Source of the DNA: Campylobacter concisus
GTDB lineage: Bacteria; Campylobacterota; Campylobacteria; Campylobacterales; Campylobacteraceae
Assembly: GCF_002913225.1 (NCBI RefSeq)
Contig: NZ_PPAW01000015.1
Span: 1 to 64,000 of the forward strand
Direction of reading: 5' to 3'
Length of the DNA: 64,000 nt
In this document: positions 8,671-15,897 of the stretch, in pieces
Position numbering within the stretch: the stretch's first letter is position 1
Layout: each line of letters starts with the position of its first letter
The notes under the pieces: generated by a model
Databases searched by the model: none
Told to the model about the DNA's origin: nothing
Seen by the model: the letters and a program-made list of their open reading frames with translations, nothing else
Made by a program: the position numbers and the translations under genes

Positions 8671-9170
8671 TGTTCTCAAAAGATCAGATCACCGGTACGC
8701 TTGTGAATTACTACGTTACCTGTAAGCGCGAGGCGTGGCTTTACGCGCATCAGATCCACGCAGATCAAGAAGACGAAAACGTGCTAATGGGCAAGGCTTT
8801 GGCTGATATCAAAGAGCAAGATCTGCAAGAATTTGCCTTTAGCAACCTTAAATTTGACAAATTCTCAAAACAGCACGGTCACTACCTCATCACAGAGTAT
8901 AAGAAAAGCCTAAAAAACGAGCTTGCGGGCAAGATGCAGCTACTTTTTTACATCTATCTTTTAAAAACGGGCTTAAATTTAAAAGAGGTAAAAGGCAAGC
9001 TAATAAGCGGTAAAAAGGTGATATTGGTGGAGGATAGCAGCGAAAATTTCGCTCTAATGGAGCAAATTTTAAGCGAGATAAGCGCGCTTGCAAATTTAGA
9101 AAAGCCGCCCAAATTTACGCAGGGTAAATTTTGCCAGAACTGTGCATATCACGACTATTGCACTGCTTAG
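8670..9170 (+). CDS. cas4: Cas4 RecB-like exonuclease
   Basis: 166 residues. Cas4 trims prespacers and helps choose those with a PAM, working with Cas1-Cas2. Nuclease residues D63, E76-x-K78 (TEYKKS) and Q90 with Y94 are present. C18 and the C-terminal trio C155, C158 and C164 would bind an iron-sulfur cluster. From here the base composition becomes clearly richer in G+C than in cas8b and cas3, although the gene is fused to cas3 through a TAATG overlap. Confidence 0.95.
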   Translation: MFSKDQITGTLVNYYVTCKREAWLYAHQIHADQEDENVLMGKALADIKEQDLQEFAFSNLKFDKFSKQHGHYLITEYKKSLKNELAGKMQLLFYIYLLKTGLNLKEVKGKLISGKKVILVEDSSENFALMEQILSEISALANLEKPPKFTQGKFCQNCAYHDYCTA

Positions 9171-9178
9171 GAGGCAAG

Positions 9179-9457
9179 ATGTATGTGATACTTTTTTACG
9201 ACATCGCAGGGCGCGAGCAAAAAGAGCGAAATAACGCAAATCGCATCAGAAAAGCGGTCGAGAAATTTCTGCCTCGCGTGCAGTTTTCGGTCTATGAGGG
9301 CGAGATCCGCGAGAGCGACTTTAAAAAGCTAAGCAAGACGCTGAAAAAAGAGTGCGTAGACGAGCTTGACTCCATCGTGATCTACACATTTAACTCACTA
9401 AAATACTCCGAGCGCATCGTCATTGGCGTGGATAAAAATAGCCCGGTATTTAGTTAA
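9179..9457 (+). CDS. cas2: Cas2 adaptation protein
   Basis: 92 residues. Cas2 forms the dimeric core of the spacer-integration complex with Cas1. It opens MYVILFYDIAG, the conserved first strand with the metal-binding Asp8. A longer frame is open to 9131, but GGAGG at 9170-9174 just ahead of ATG 9179 and the family N-terminus fix this start. The length is normal. It lies 9 nt from both neighbours. Confidence 0.96.
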   Translation: MYVILFYDIAGREQKERNNANRIRKAVEKFLPRVQFSVYEGEIRESDFKKLSKTLKKECVDELDSIVIYTFNSLKYSERIVIGVDKNSPVFS

Positions 9458-9466
9458 GGAGCAAAT

Positions 9467-10477
9467 ATGCAAAAGAGCGATAGGACGCACTTTATACTTA
9501 ATCCAGGTAGGCTTTATAGACAAGATAACAATATCTATTTTGAAAAATTTGACGAGATGGGCGCGGCTCTTGCCAGTAAAATCCTGCCGATAAACGCGAT
9601 CGATGAAATTTACGTGCTAGCAAAAGTACAGATCGACACCTACACCATCGCGTTTTTGGCGGATAATAACATCCTTTTGCATATCTTTAGTCCGTATCAG
9701 AGCTTTCGCGGGAATTTCTACCCAAATACGCCAAACTCCGTAAATAAAAGTGGCTTTGTGCTGCTGTGCCAGCTCCGCTCTTTTGATGATCCGACCAAAC
9801 GTGCATATATCGCGCGCGAGATCACTAGAGCTCACATCATAAATGACGCTGCAAACTGCAAAAGGCATGGCGTTAAATTTGACGCACAGCCACACCTAAA
9901 GGCGCTAGATGCAGCCACCAACGTGCCTGCAATAATGGCGGTAGAGGGTGCATTTCAAAAGCTCTACTATGAAAAGTGGAACGAGATCATCGCAGGTCAG
10001 CGAAGCTTTAAATTTACCGTCCGCTCAAAACGCCCGCCCGCTGATAAAATCAACAGCTTCATAAGCTACGTAAATACGCGTATCTACAACATCTGTCTAA
10101 GCGAAATTTACAAGACCGAGCTAGATCCTCGCATCGGCTTTTTGCACGAGCCAAACTACCGAGCCTTGAGCCTACATCTCGATCTAGCGGAGATTTTTAA
10201 GCCGATCTTGGGCGACACGCTTATATTTAATATGCTAAATAAAAAGGAGATCACCGCAAAAGACTTCCAAACGGACGCCGGCAGGATAAAATTTAGCAAC
10301 GATACCGTGCAAAAGATCGAGCTAAAGTTGATCTCGCGCCTTTGTGAGACGCTCACAGTGGATGGCAGGGAGCTAACGTGGAGGCAGGTGTCCGCCGCGA
10401 GACAAATAAGCTCAAGAAGTGCATCTGCGAGGACGCGCCTTATGAAGGATTTAGGTGGGAGTGAAATCGCATTTTGA
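9467..10477 (+). CDS. cas1: Cas1 integrase
   Basis: 336 residues, type I-B Cas1, the integrase that inserts new spacers at the leader-proximal repeat. The metal-binding residues are all in place: E160 (AVEGAF), H227 (GFLHEPNYR) and D239/E242 (LDLAEIFKP). GGAG lies before ATG 9467. G+C is high for this window. It is the last cas gene and is followed directly by the leader and array, so new spacers would enter at 10618. Confidence 0.97.
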   Translation: MQKSDRTHFILNPGRLYRQDNNIYFEKFDEMGAALASKILPINAIDEIYVLAKVQIDTYTIAFLADNNILLHIFSPYQSFRGNFYPNTPNSVNKSGFVLLCQLRSFDDPTKRAYIAREITRAHIINDAANCKRHGVKFDAQPHLKALDAATNVPAIMAVEGAFQKLYYEKWNEIIAGQRSFKFTVRSKRPPADKINSFISYVNTRIYNICLSEIYKTELDPRIGFLHEPNYRALSLHLDLAEIFKPILGDTLIFNMLNKKEITAKDFQTDAGRIKFSNDTVQKIELKLISRLCETLTVDGRELTWRQVSAARQISSRSASARTRLMKDLGGSEIAF

Positions 10478-10617
10478 TAAAGCGTTTTTTAAGATTTTAA
10501 AATACTTGAAATTTAGGGCTTTGCGTATTTATATGTAGCTAAAATTTAGTCAAATTTAAGGCGAATAAATATAGACTTCTTGAACCAAAAGGTCTATAAT
10601 ATCAGCTTTTTGGTGCT
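10478..10617 (+). promoter_or_regulatory. CRISPR leader with array promoter
   Basis: 140-bp AT-rich, non-coding stretch between cas1 and the first repeat, in the position of a leader. TATAAT at 10595-10600, 18 nt before repeat 1, is a strong -10 box for array transcription. TAGAC and GTCTA flank the segment just before it as a short inverted repeat. Repeats next to this end are perfect and the far ones degenerate, which agrees with the leader being here. Confidence 0.75.
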
Positions 10618-10829
10618 ATTAGAATTTACTCCGTTGGAGTTTGAAACTATAGATGTTTGGTATTTCAAGTGTTGTGGTTTCGTAATTAGAATTTACTCCG
10701 TTGGAGTTTGAAACAGCAGGGAAAAGGATCGGTAAAGGGTAAAGACCAAAATTAGAATTTACTCCGTTGGAGTTTGAAACACTAATGTCTTTAAGTGGAT
10801 TTTGAAGCTAGGGCAAGATTAGAATTTAC
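10618..10829 (+). CRISPR. Leader-proximal part of the CRISPR array
   Basis: Three identical 30-nt repeats at 10618-10647, 10685-10714 and 10751-10780, with spacers of 37, 36 and 37 nt, then the first 12 nt (ATTAGAATTTAC) of a fourth repeat at 10818-10829. The repeat starts ATTAGAATTT, has the perfect hairpin ACTCC-GTT-GGAGT in its middle and ends TTTGAAAC, which would be the 8-nt crRNA 5' handle after Cas6 cutting. The fourth repeat is broken off exactly where the inverted repeat of the mobile element begins. Confidence 0.97.
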
Positions 10830-10853
10830 CGGTATTATGTAGCATCCGCACAA
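10830..10853 (+). repeat. Left terminal inverted repeat of the element
   Basis: 24 nt, starting CGGTATTATG and ending CCGCACAA; exact reverse complement of 15227-15250. Two further bases (GA / TC) match inside. It directly abuts base 12 of a CRISPR repeat. Confidence 0.95.
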
Positions 10854-10913
10854 GACTTTCATTCTAAAATCCGCTAAAATTCAGCCTATTATAGCATATC
10901 GTAAAGGATTTAT

Positions 10914-11330
10914 ATGGCCGAAACTCACGTAATATCGGCTCTAGTTAGTAAGCACTCCGAGCTTCAAGGAAATATCAAATATTATCAGGATATAGTTTTA
11001 AAGCTAAAATCAGAGCTTGAAACCATAGATAAGGCTATTGCGATATTCGACCCTAGTTATAAAACTACGTTCATTCGAGCTAAAAGAATTAGTAATTCTT
11101 CGTATTTTCCTCACGGAGAATTAAATTGTAGAATTATAGAATGTGTAAAAATAAAGCCTAGCACTGTAAATGAAATAGCCGAGTATGTTTTTAAAGATGA
11201 AAAAGTAGATGACGCTCTTATAGCCAAATATAAGCAAAACATATCCTCTTTAATTTCAAAGCTTATAAAAAGAGGAACTATCTCGTTATTTATCGACAAC
11301 GGAGTAAAATTTTATAAAATAGCTTCCTAA
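10914..11330 (+). CDS. Transposon cargo protein, coiled coil plus winged helix (unknown)
   Basis: 138 residues, not recognised. The first 45 residues are a predicted coiled coil (SELQGNIKYYQDIVLKLKSELE). The last 65 or so look like a winged helix: IIECVKIKPSTVNEIAEYVF, then a helix around ISSLISKLIKRGTI, and a short hairpin. It begins 60 nt inside the left inverted repeat and converges on the transposase with a 4-nt overlap of stop codons. A DNA-binding or regulatory role in the element is possible but only inferred. AAGGAT precedes the ATG. Confidence 0.7.
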   Translation: MAETHVISALVSKHSELQGNIKYYQDIVLKLKSELETIDKAIAIFDPSYKTTFIRAKRISNSSYFPHGELNCRIIECVKIKPSTVNEIAEYVFKDEKVDDALIAKYKQNISSLISKLIKRGTISLFIDNGVKFYKIAS

Positions 11331-11944
11331 GCTCCAAGCCTTTCGGCTACTCTGTGATTGCCTTGCCAGTAACCGCAAAATTCATTTGAGATTGAATTAT
11401 TAGCCAAACATCTTGATAAAATATCGTCCATTATAGCTTTATTATATAGTCTTCTCATATCTTCGCGGTAAGCAATCTCGTTTGCGTAGTTTGATAAGTA
11501 AAGCGTTCCTAGTTTATGGCATTGACCGTATTGTAAGCGTCTAAATCTAGCGTTAAAGCTTTCGCTTTGGTTATTATTCTCTCCGTTTATACCGCTATAT
11601 TCTATTTGGTGATTTACTCTTGTTAAATCGTAATGAGCTAGCAAATCGTCGTAAGCCAAATTTTCATCGGTATGAATTTCGCTGTTTGGCGCAATATGCG
11701 ATTTGGCGATAGCGTTTATATCTACGTTGTTTTCGCTTTTTAGGATAAATGTCTTAGTTTTACTAGCTCCGCTTCCAAATAGATTTCTCTCTCGTAAAGA
11801 TATGATAACTCGTTTATTAGGCTTAAAAGCTTTGCGTCTATCTATCCTATCGTTTATATTATTAGCTGGCTTTATATAGTTTCCGACATATACTCCGTCC
11901 ATTTCGACTACTCCGCTAAATTTATTTCCGCTATCGCTAGTCAT
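11327..11944 (-). CDS. IS1595-family transposase, C-terminal part (frameshifted)
   Basis: Catalytic half of an ISXO2-like transposase. D16 in VEMDGVYVG (family V-E-V-D-E-x-Y-x-G), D93 in HTDENLAY and the NNQSESFNARFRRL segment around N125-E128 correspond to the DDN/DDE triad region. The frame is already open upstream of the ATG: the preceding codons read YKTAWVLSHKIRESL, matching the family, and join the other half by a -1 shift near 11983-11991. So the real protein is a fusion of both frames, about 330 residues. ATGA overlap with the upstream frame could give reinitiation, but the product would lack part of the middle. Confidence 0.85.
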   Translation of the reverse strand: MTSDSGNKFSGVVEMDGVYVGNYIKPANNINDRIDRRKAFKPNKRVIISLRERNLFGSGASKTKTFILKSENNVDINAIAKSHIAPNSEIHTDENLAYDDLLAHYDLTRVNHQIEYSGINGENNNQSESFNARFRRLQYGQCHKLGTLYLSNYANEIAYREDMRRLYNKAIMDDILSRCLANNSISNEFCGYWQGNHRVAERLGA

Positions 11945-12336
11945 AAGGCTTTCTCTGATTTTATGAGATAAAACCCAAGCCGTTTTATATTGACGTCTAG
12001 GTCTCTACTAAGCTGTAAGGCTGAAATTCCTTTTGTAGCATTAGAAAATATTACGATGGCAAGAAGGATAACTTTAAAATCAAGCTTATGAGAGTGAAAT
12101 ATCGTTCCGCTTGTAACGCTAAAGGTATGAAAGCAATCCTTGCAGCGATATTGTAATCTACTTTCTATAAAGTAGTGAGATGAAGCGCTTCCGCAAATCG
12201 GACAAATGGGATTGCCCTTATTGCTGCTCCAACGAATTGATTTAAAATATTCGTAACACTCGTTCTCGCTCATACTAGCTATCTTTCTAACCGAGATAGT
12301 TCTAGCTTTTGATGAGAGGAGGAAGTGTTGGGACAT
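11941..12336 (-). CDS. IS1595-family transposase, N-terminal part (frameshifted)
   Basis: N-terminal half of the same transposase. A zinc ribbon (C45-x2-C48 and C65-x2-C68, CPICGS and RCKDC) is followed by the family hallmark FSVTSGTIFHSHKL and by GISALQLSRDLDVN. After VN the frame departs from the family (IKRLGFYLIK) and stops at 11941, while the -1 frame continues the expected sequence. One missing T after GTCAAT would explain this; a programmed -1 shift at the ATAAAAC run is the alternative. Its promoter is probably the minus-strand TATAAT at 12380-12375. Confidence 0.85.
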   Translation of the reverse strand: MSQHFLLSSKARTISVRKIASMSENECYEYFKSIRWSSNKGNPICPICGSASSHYFIESRLQYRCKDCFHTFSVTSGTIFHSHKLDFKVILLAIVIFSNATKGISALQLSRDLDVNIKRLGFYLIKSEKAL

Positions 12337-12369
12337 TTTTAAGCCTTTTATGTATTTTTATTTTTAATA

Positions 12370-12384
12370 TATGTATTATACATA
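12370..12384. promoter_or_regulatory. 15-bp palindrome over the transposase -10 box
   Basis: TATGTAT (12370-12376) and ATACATA (12378-12384) are perfect inverted arms around one base. On the minus strand the palindrome contains TATAAT (12380-12375), 39 nt ahead of the transposase ATG. A dimeric repressor bound here would block transposase transcription; the adjacent HTH gene is the obvious candidate. Confidence 0.45.
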
Positions 12385-12425
12385 AATATTGCTTAAAATA
12401 TTATAAGTTATTTACCTAAATTTAC

Positions 12426-12455
12426 TTGCTTTTAAATTAAGAAAAATTGTATAAT
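12426..12455 (+). promoter_or_regulatory. Promoter of the restriction-modification operon
   Basis: TTGCTT (12426-12431) and TATAAT (12450-12455) spaced 18 nt, 27 nt ahead of the small HTH gene. TAAGG before the ATG is a modest ribosome site. Confidence 0.6.
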
Positions 12456-12481
12456 ACGCTGATATATAATTAAGGTACATA

Positions 12482-12703
12482 ATGAATTACGATGAATTTT
12501 TATTAAAGCTTAAAGAAGCGGGAATTGATAGAGACGAATTTGCCGAGCTTACTAAAACGAATAAGTTAACTATGAACGGCTGGGCTACTACTAGGCAAGG
12601 TAGAAAAACGCCAGAGTGGGTTGATAGTTGGATTAATTTATATCTTTCAAATAGAGATAAGGATATAATTATAAGAGAGTTAAAAAATAAAAATAATTAT
12701 TAA
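12482..12703 (+). CDS. Small HTH protein, possible R-M controller
   Basis: 73 residues with a single helix-turn-helix-like segment (EFAELTKTNKLTMNGWATTR) and then PEWVDSWINLYL, a pattern seen in small phage- and plasmid-type DNA-binding proteins of this bacterial class. It is the first gene ahead of the methyltransferase and endonuclease, the place where controller proteins of type II systems sit, and it lies next to the palindrome over the transposase promoter. Either the R-M genes or the transposase could be its target. Function is inferred from position only. Confidence 0.65.
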   Translation: MNYDEFLLKLKEAGIDRDEFAELTKTNKLTMNGWATTRQGRKTPEWVDSWINLYLSNRDKDIIIRELKNKNNY

Positions 12704-12741
12704 TAATCATACACTTTAACAAAGATATATAGATACTAAGA

Positions 12742-14094
12742 ATGAAAAAAATCACAACTTATACCGACATAAACGGATTTCACAAATATTGGGGGAAAAA
12801 GCCTCTCGAATACTACGAATATTTTATAGATACATTAACCACCCAAGGCGATACGGTATTAGAGCCTTTTTTAGGAAGCTCAAACGTAATATCGATTTTA
12901 GACGATACGAGAAAATTCATAGGTATAGATATAAACCCCTTTTCTAAAATATTTGCCGATTTCTTAACAAATTTACCGACGCAAGCAGAATATAAAAAAG
13001 CCATTGCTCAACTAGAAGACACGATTAAAAATAGAATCAATAATAGCTATACGGATTCGCAAAATAACATAGCAACGCATTATGTATGGCAAGATGGAAA
13101 AATCTCTGAAGTTTGGATAAAAAATGACGGCAAAAAGCAAGTGATAATTGCAACAAAAAAAGATATAAATACTTTAAATAAATATAATGAATATAAGACT
13201 AAATACTTAAACGACATAACATTTTTCAATAATAATAAAATTAATGTTAATTCTAGTATGACGATATATGATTTTTTTACAAAAAGGGCGCTCTACAATA
13301 TAGATATACTGTTAGATGAAATCCATCTATTTAAAGATGAAAATATCAAAAGAGCCTTACTTTTAACTGTTACTTCAGCTATCGGCCAGATGAGCAATAT
13401 GGTTTTTGTGATTAATAGAAATGGTAAGCGAGAAGTGGGCAGTTGGGTTATAGGTTTTTGGCTTCCAAAAGAGCATTTCGAGATAAATGTGTGGAACTGT
13501 TTTATTAATAAGGCCAAAAAATTATTAAAAAATCTACCCAGTGTTCATAAAGTTTATAGCAACATTGAGATTTACAACGAAAGCTGTTTGAAAAAGATGA
13601 AAGATATTTCAAGCGATAGCGTAAAGCTCATTATTGCCGACCCACCACACTCTAATCGAATTCCATACTTGGAATTATCTGAAATATTTAATTCCGTACT
13701 AGGGTGCAAAAGTAATTTTGAGGACGAAATTATCGTATCAAACGCTAACGAAAGAGATAAAAATATTCATAAGTATACAAATGATATGATAAGTTTTTTT
13801 TACGAAACAGAACGTATTTTAAAAACGGATGGTCTTTTGGTGCTATTTTTTAATGCGAGCAATGAAAAAGATTGGAATTTTATTAAAAAAGTATACCAAA
13901 ATAAAATACTATACTATTTAGGTTGTGCTCCAATGGAATATTCCACCAAATCGGTCGTTCAGTCAAATAGAAAAGGGGCGTTAACCAAAGATTATATGTT
14001 GTTCTTTTCAAAAAATAATCAAGTACCCGAAGCTATAAAAAAAGTAAAACTTTTTAACGATTCTTTAACTCCCTTTAATATACAATACCCATAA
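12742..14094 (+). CDS. DNA methyltransferase of the transposon R-M system
   Basis: 450 residues. HKYWGKKP at 14-21 and the AdoMet-binding motif EPFLGSS at 41-47, then FIGIDINP, identify a DNA amino-methyltransferase of the N6-adenine/N4-cytosine kind. The catalytic motif is D300-P-P-H (IIADPPHSN), a variant of DPPY. Motif I precedes the catalytic motif by about 250 residues, leaving room for a target-recognition region between them. The endonuclease follows 31 nt downstream. The modified sequence cannot be read from the gene. AT-rich relative to the cas genes. Confidence 0.88.
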   Translation: MKKITTYTDINGFHKYWGKKPLEYYEYFIDTLTTQGDTVLEPFLGSSNVISILDDTRKFIGIDINPFSKIFADFLTNLPTQAEYKKAIAQLEDTIKNRINNSYTDSQNNIATHYVWQDGKISEVWIKNDGKKQVIIATKKDINTLNKYNEYKTKYLNDITFFNNNKINVNSSMTIYDFFTKRALYNIDILLDEIHLFKDENIKRALLLTVTSAIGQMSNMVFVINRNGKREVGSWVIGFWLPKEHFEINVWNCFINKAKKLLKNLPSVHKVYSNIEIYNESCLKKMKDISSDSVKLIIADPPHSNRIPYLELSEIFNSVLGCKSNFEDEIIVSNANERDKNIHKYTNDMISFFYETERILKTDGLLVLFFNASNEKDWNFIKKVYQNKILYYLGCAPMEYSTKSVVQSNRKGALTKDYMLFFSKNNQVPEAIKKVKLFNDSLTPFNIQYP

Positions 14095-14125
14095 AGATTT
14101 ATGTTATGGCTGAGAGGTAAATATT

Positions 14126-15220
14126 ATGTCGACTAAATTTGAATATTGGGATAAACTCTTTAAAGAAAACAACCTCCAAGAATTTAAAAAAGAAAATCCA
14201 AAATCTATCAAATGGTTAAAAACAAAAGCAATTTCAAGAAAAGAACTTTTGTGTGATTTTATAAATTTTATAGATGCTAAAATAAATATCAAAGAAAATA
14301 AAGGCAATAGTCTTTTTAAGCTAGTATACGAATCTACTTTTTCGGATGATAAAATTAATAAATTTTTAAAAAATAAACATCTTGAAAAAATAAGAAAATT
14401 GCCTGTTGATGACGTTAAAAACGAGCTTTATAAACTGGAGACTTATAGATGGGGAGGAGACCACACAAATTCACTAGATAAATTTATTGTTAAATATTAT
14501 GTTAAAGAGTTTTATAAATTTGAAGAGCTGGAAAATAAACTAAAAACATCAATTTTATATACAGTGTCTGGTTATCTATATAACAGTTGGTATAACCAAT
14601 GGAGCAGTTATTTAATAGAAAATCTATTTTGTGAACACGATAGTGTTATTCCAGCATCTGGTCAAATAAAAAATGTCGACTTTTTTATAAACAATACCCC
14701 AGTTGATTTGAAAGTTACATATATGCCTTCGGAAAAAATTAAAGAGCAATGGAAAACAATATACAAAGATACCAAATCTGAACTTTCATTCTTAAAAAGT
14801 AAAGCTAACGAGCTAAATATAACATTTGATAAAAAAAGCAATGAAACATCTATTAGAAGCGTTATCTTATCTCAAATTAATGATATTGCGAAAAGCAATA
14901 CCGGGGCTCAACAAGTATTAAACGATTACCAAGATAAAATAAGAAATATTTTTGAAAATATTAAAAAAGATAAAAAAGGATTAATAAAATGGCTTTATGA
15001 AAATCAAGGCGAGATGCGATTCGGAGCAGAAAATAGATTATTTGTGGTTTTATATGATAATAATAATTATGCTGAATCGTGGAAACTAAAGCGAAATATA
15101 ACTTTATTATCTCCAGTAATAAATAGTTTTATAGACAATTTTAAACTTATTCCCATTGAATTTAAATTTAAAGGGAAAAATTATAGAACTAATTCAAATA
15201 TAATTTTTATAAGTAATTAA
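14126..15220 (+). CDS. Restriction endonuclease, PD-(D/E)XK type
   Basis: 364 residues, no close family recognised. D185 (KNVDFFI) followed by VD194LK196 fits the PD-(D/E)XK core: acidic residue, short hairpin, D-x-K. Gln181/Lys182 precede it. Position directly after a methyltransferase inside the same element makes it the cognate type II-like restriction enzyme. Very AT-rich (long runs of Lys/Asn codons AAA/AAT). It ends 6 nt before the right inverted repeat, so the element is packed with no spare DNA on this side. Confidence 0.82.
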   Translation: MSTKFEYWDKLFKENNLQEFKKENPKSIKWLKTKAISRKELLCDFINFIDAKINIKENKGNSLFKLVYESTFSDDKINKFLKNKHLEKIRKLPVDDVKNELYKLETYRWGGDHTNSLDKFIVKYYVKEFYKFEELENKLKTSILYTVSGYLYNSWYNQWSSYLIENLFCEHDSVIPASGQIKNVDFFINNTPVDLKVTYMPSEKIKEQWKTIYKDTKSELSFLKSKANELNITFDKKSNETSIRSVILSQINDIAKSNTGAQQVLNDYQDKIRNIFENIKKDKKGLIKWLYENQGEMRFGAENRLFVVLYDNNNYAESWKLKRNITLLSPVINSFIDNFKLIPIEFKFKGKNYRTNSNIIFISN

Positions 15221-15226
15221 AAATCT

Positions 15227-15250
15227 TTGTGCGGATGCTACATAATACCG
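15227..15250 (-). repeat. Right terminal inverted repeat of the element
   Basis: 24 nt beginning TTGTGCGGATGC, perfect reverse complement of 10830-10853. It is followed by AAGAATAAACTT and then an intact CRISPR repeat. Confidence 0.95.
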
Positions 15251-15424
15251 AAGAATAAACTTATTAGAATTTACTCCGTTGGAGTTTGAAACAATCGTAA
15301 AAGTGTTATTGTCGGTGCGAAAACTCCAACATTAGAATTTACTCCGTTGGAGTTTAAAACAACTGCACGATCACTTTAAAACCTTTGTCATCTAATTAGA
15401 ATTTACTCCGTTGGAATTTGAAAC
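15251..15424 (+). CRISPR. Leader-distal part of the CRISPR array
   Basis: A 12-nt spacer remnant (15251-15262), then repeats at 15263-15292 (perfect), 15331-15360 (G to A, ending TTTAAAAC) and 15395-15424 (G to A in the 3' stem arm, GGAAT). Spacers are 38 and 34 nt. Degeneration increases away from the leader, as expected for the old end. The last repeat's hairpin loses a base pair. These spacers are separated from the array promoter by the 4.4-kb element and are probably poorly expressed. Confidence 0.95.
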
Positions 15425-15618
15425 AACGCAGAAACGATAAATTTAAAAGTCAAAATTTTCAGAGAAGAGATTTAAAATAATAGATCAGATAAATAATAAT
15501 TGCTATCTTGCAAAGATATATCAAACTGATGATAATATAGTTTTATGCAGATACTTCAAAAAACCAAAACCCCAGCCAATACAGCAAAAAAAGAAGCTAG
15601 AAATAATAATGAAATAGA
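15425..15618. other. Gene-free stretch after the array
   Basis: No complete gene. The plus-strand frame is open from 15447 to the TAG at 15615-15617 (56 codons, including NNNCYLAKIYQTDDNIV) without a usable start codon. It may be the tail of a lost gene, but this cannot be supported further. Confidence 0.3.
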
Positions 15619-15897
15619 CTAAGCATAAACAAGCTTAATATCAAGAGCATTCACAACCTTAAATATACTTTCAAATCTAGGTTTTGAATTCTCTTTAAAC
15701 ATCTTATAAAAGCTTTCTCTATTTAAATTTGCTTTCTTTGCAACGTTTTCAATGCCTTTTGATTTTGCTATATAAAATAATGCTCTTTTAAATTCTTCAA
15801 TATCGCCATCGGCCAAGACTTGATTTAAATACTCTTTTCTTAATTCATCAGTTGTTAAATAGTCTTCTAAATTAAATTTAGTAAATTCTTCTTTCAT
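15619..15897 (-). CDS. HigA-type antitoxin of a type II TA pair
   Basis: 92 residues, typical for the addiction-module antidote group (COG3636-like). The second half is a Cro-type HTH: GIENVAKKANLNRESFYKMF followed by PRFESIFKVVNALDI. It should neutralise the toxin encoded just upstream and repress the pair. Its ATG overlaps the toxin stop by 4 nt (ATGA), so the toxin is translated first, the order usual for HigBA. Confidence 0.88.
   Translation of the reverse strand: MKEEFTKFNLEDYLTTDELRKEYLNQVLADGDIEEFKRALFYIAKSKGIENVAKKANLNRESFYKMFKENSKPRFESIFKVVNALDIKLVYA

Larger units (their letters stand above)
10830..15250. mobile_element. IS1595-like transposon carrying a restriction-modification system
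   Basis: 4,421-bp unit bounded by perfect 24-bp inverted repeats beginning CGGTATTATGTAGC. It holds, in order: a coiled-coil/winged-helix gene (+), a frameshifted ISXO2/IS1595-type transposase (-), a small HTH gene (+), a DNA methyltransferase (+) and a PD-(D/E)XK endonuclease (+). IS1595-family elements with passenger genes are known. It lies inside the CRISPR array: a truncated repeat on the left, spacer remnant plus intact repeats on the right. No 8-bp target duplication is visible, so sequence was probably lost at the right junction. The passenger genes are more AT-rich than the surroundings. Confidence 0.88.

Noticed and set aside
8890-9093. Minus-strand 67-codon frame in cas4
   Set aside because: Antisense shadow in a coding gene; no signals.
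10571-10597. Leader inverted repeat TAGAC/GTCTA as a terminator
   Set aside because: Arms are only 5 bp with a 16-nt loop, and the -10 box overlaps the second arm, so an operator or chance is more likely.
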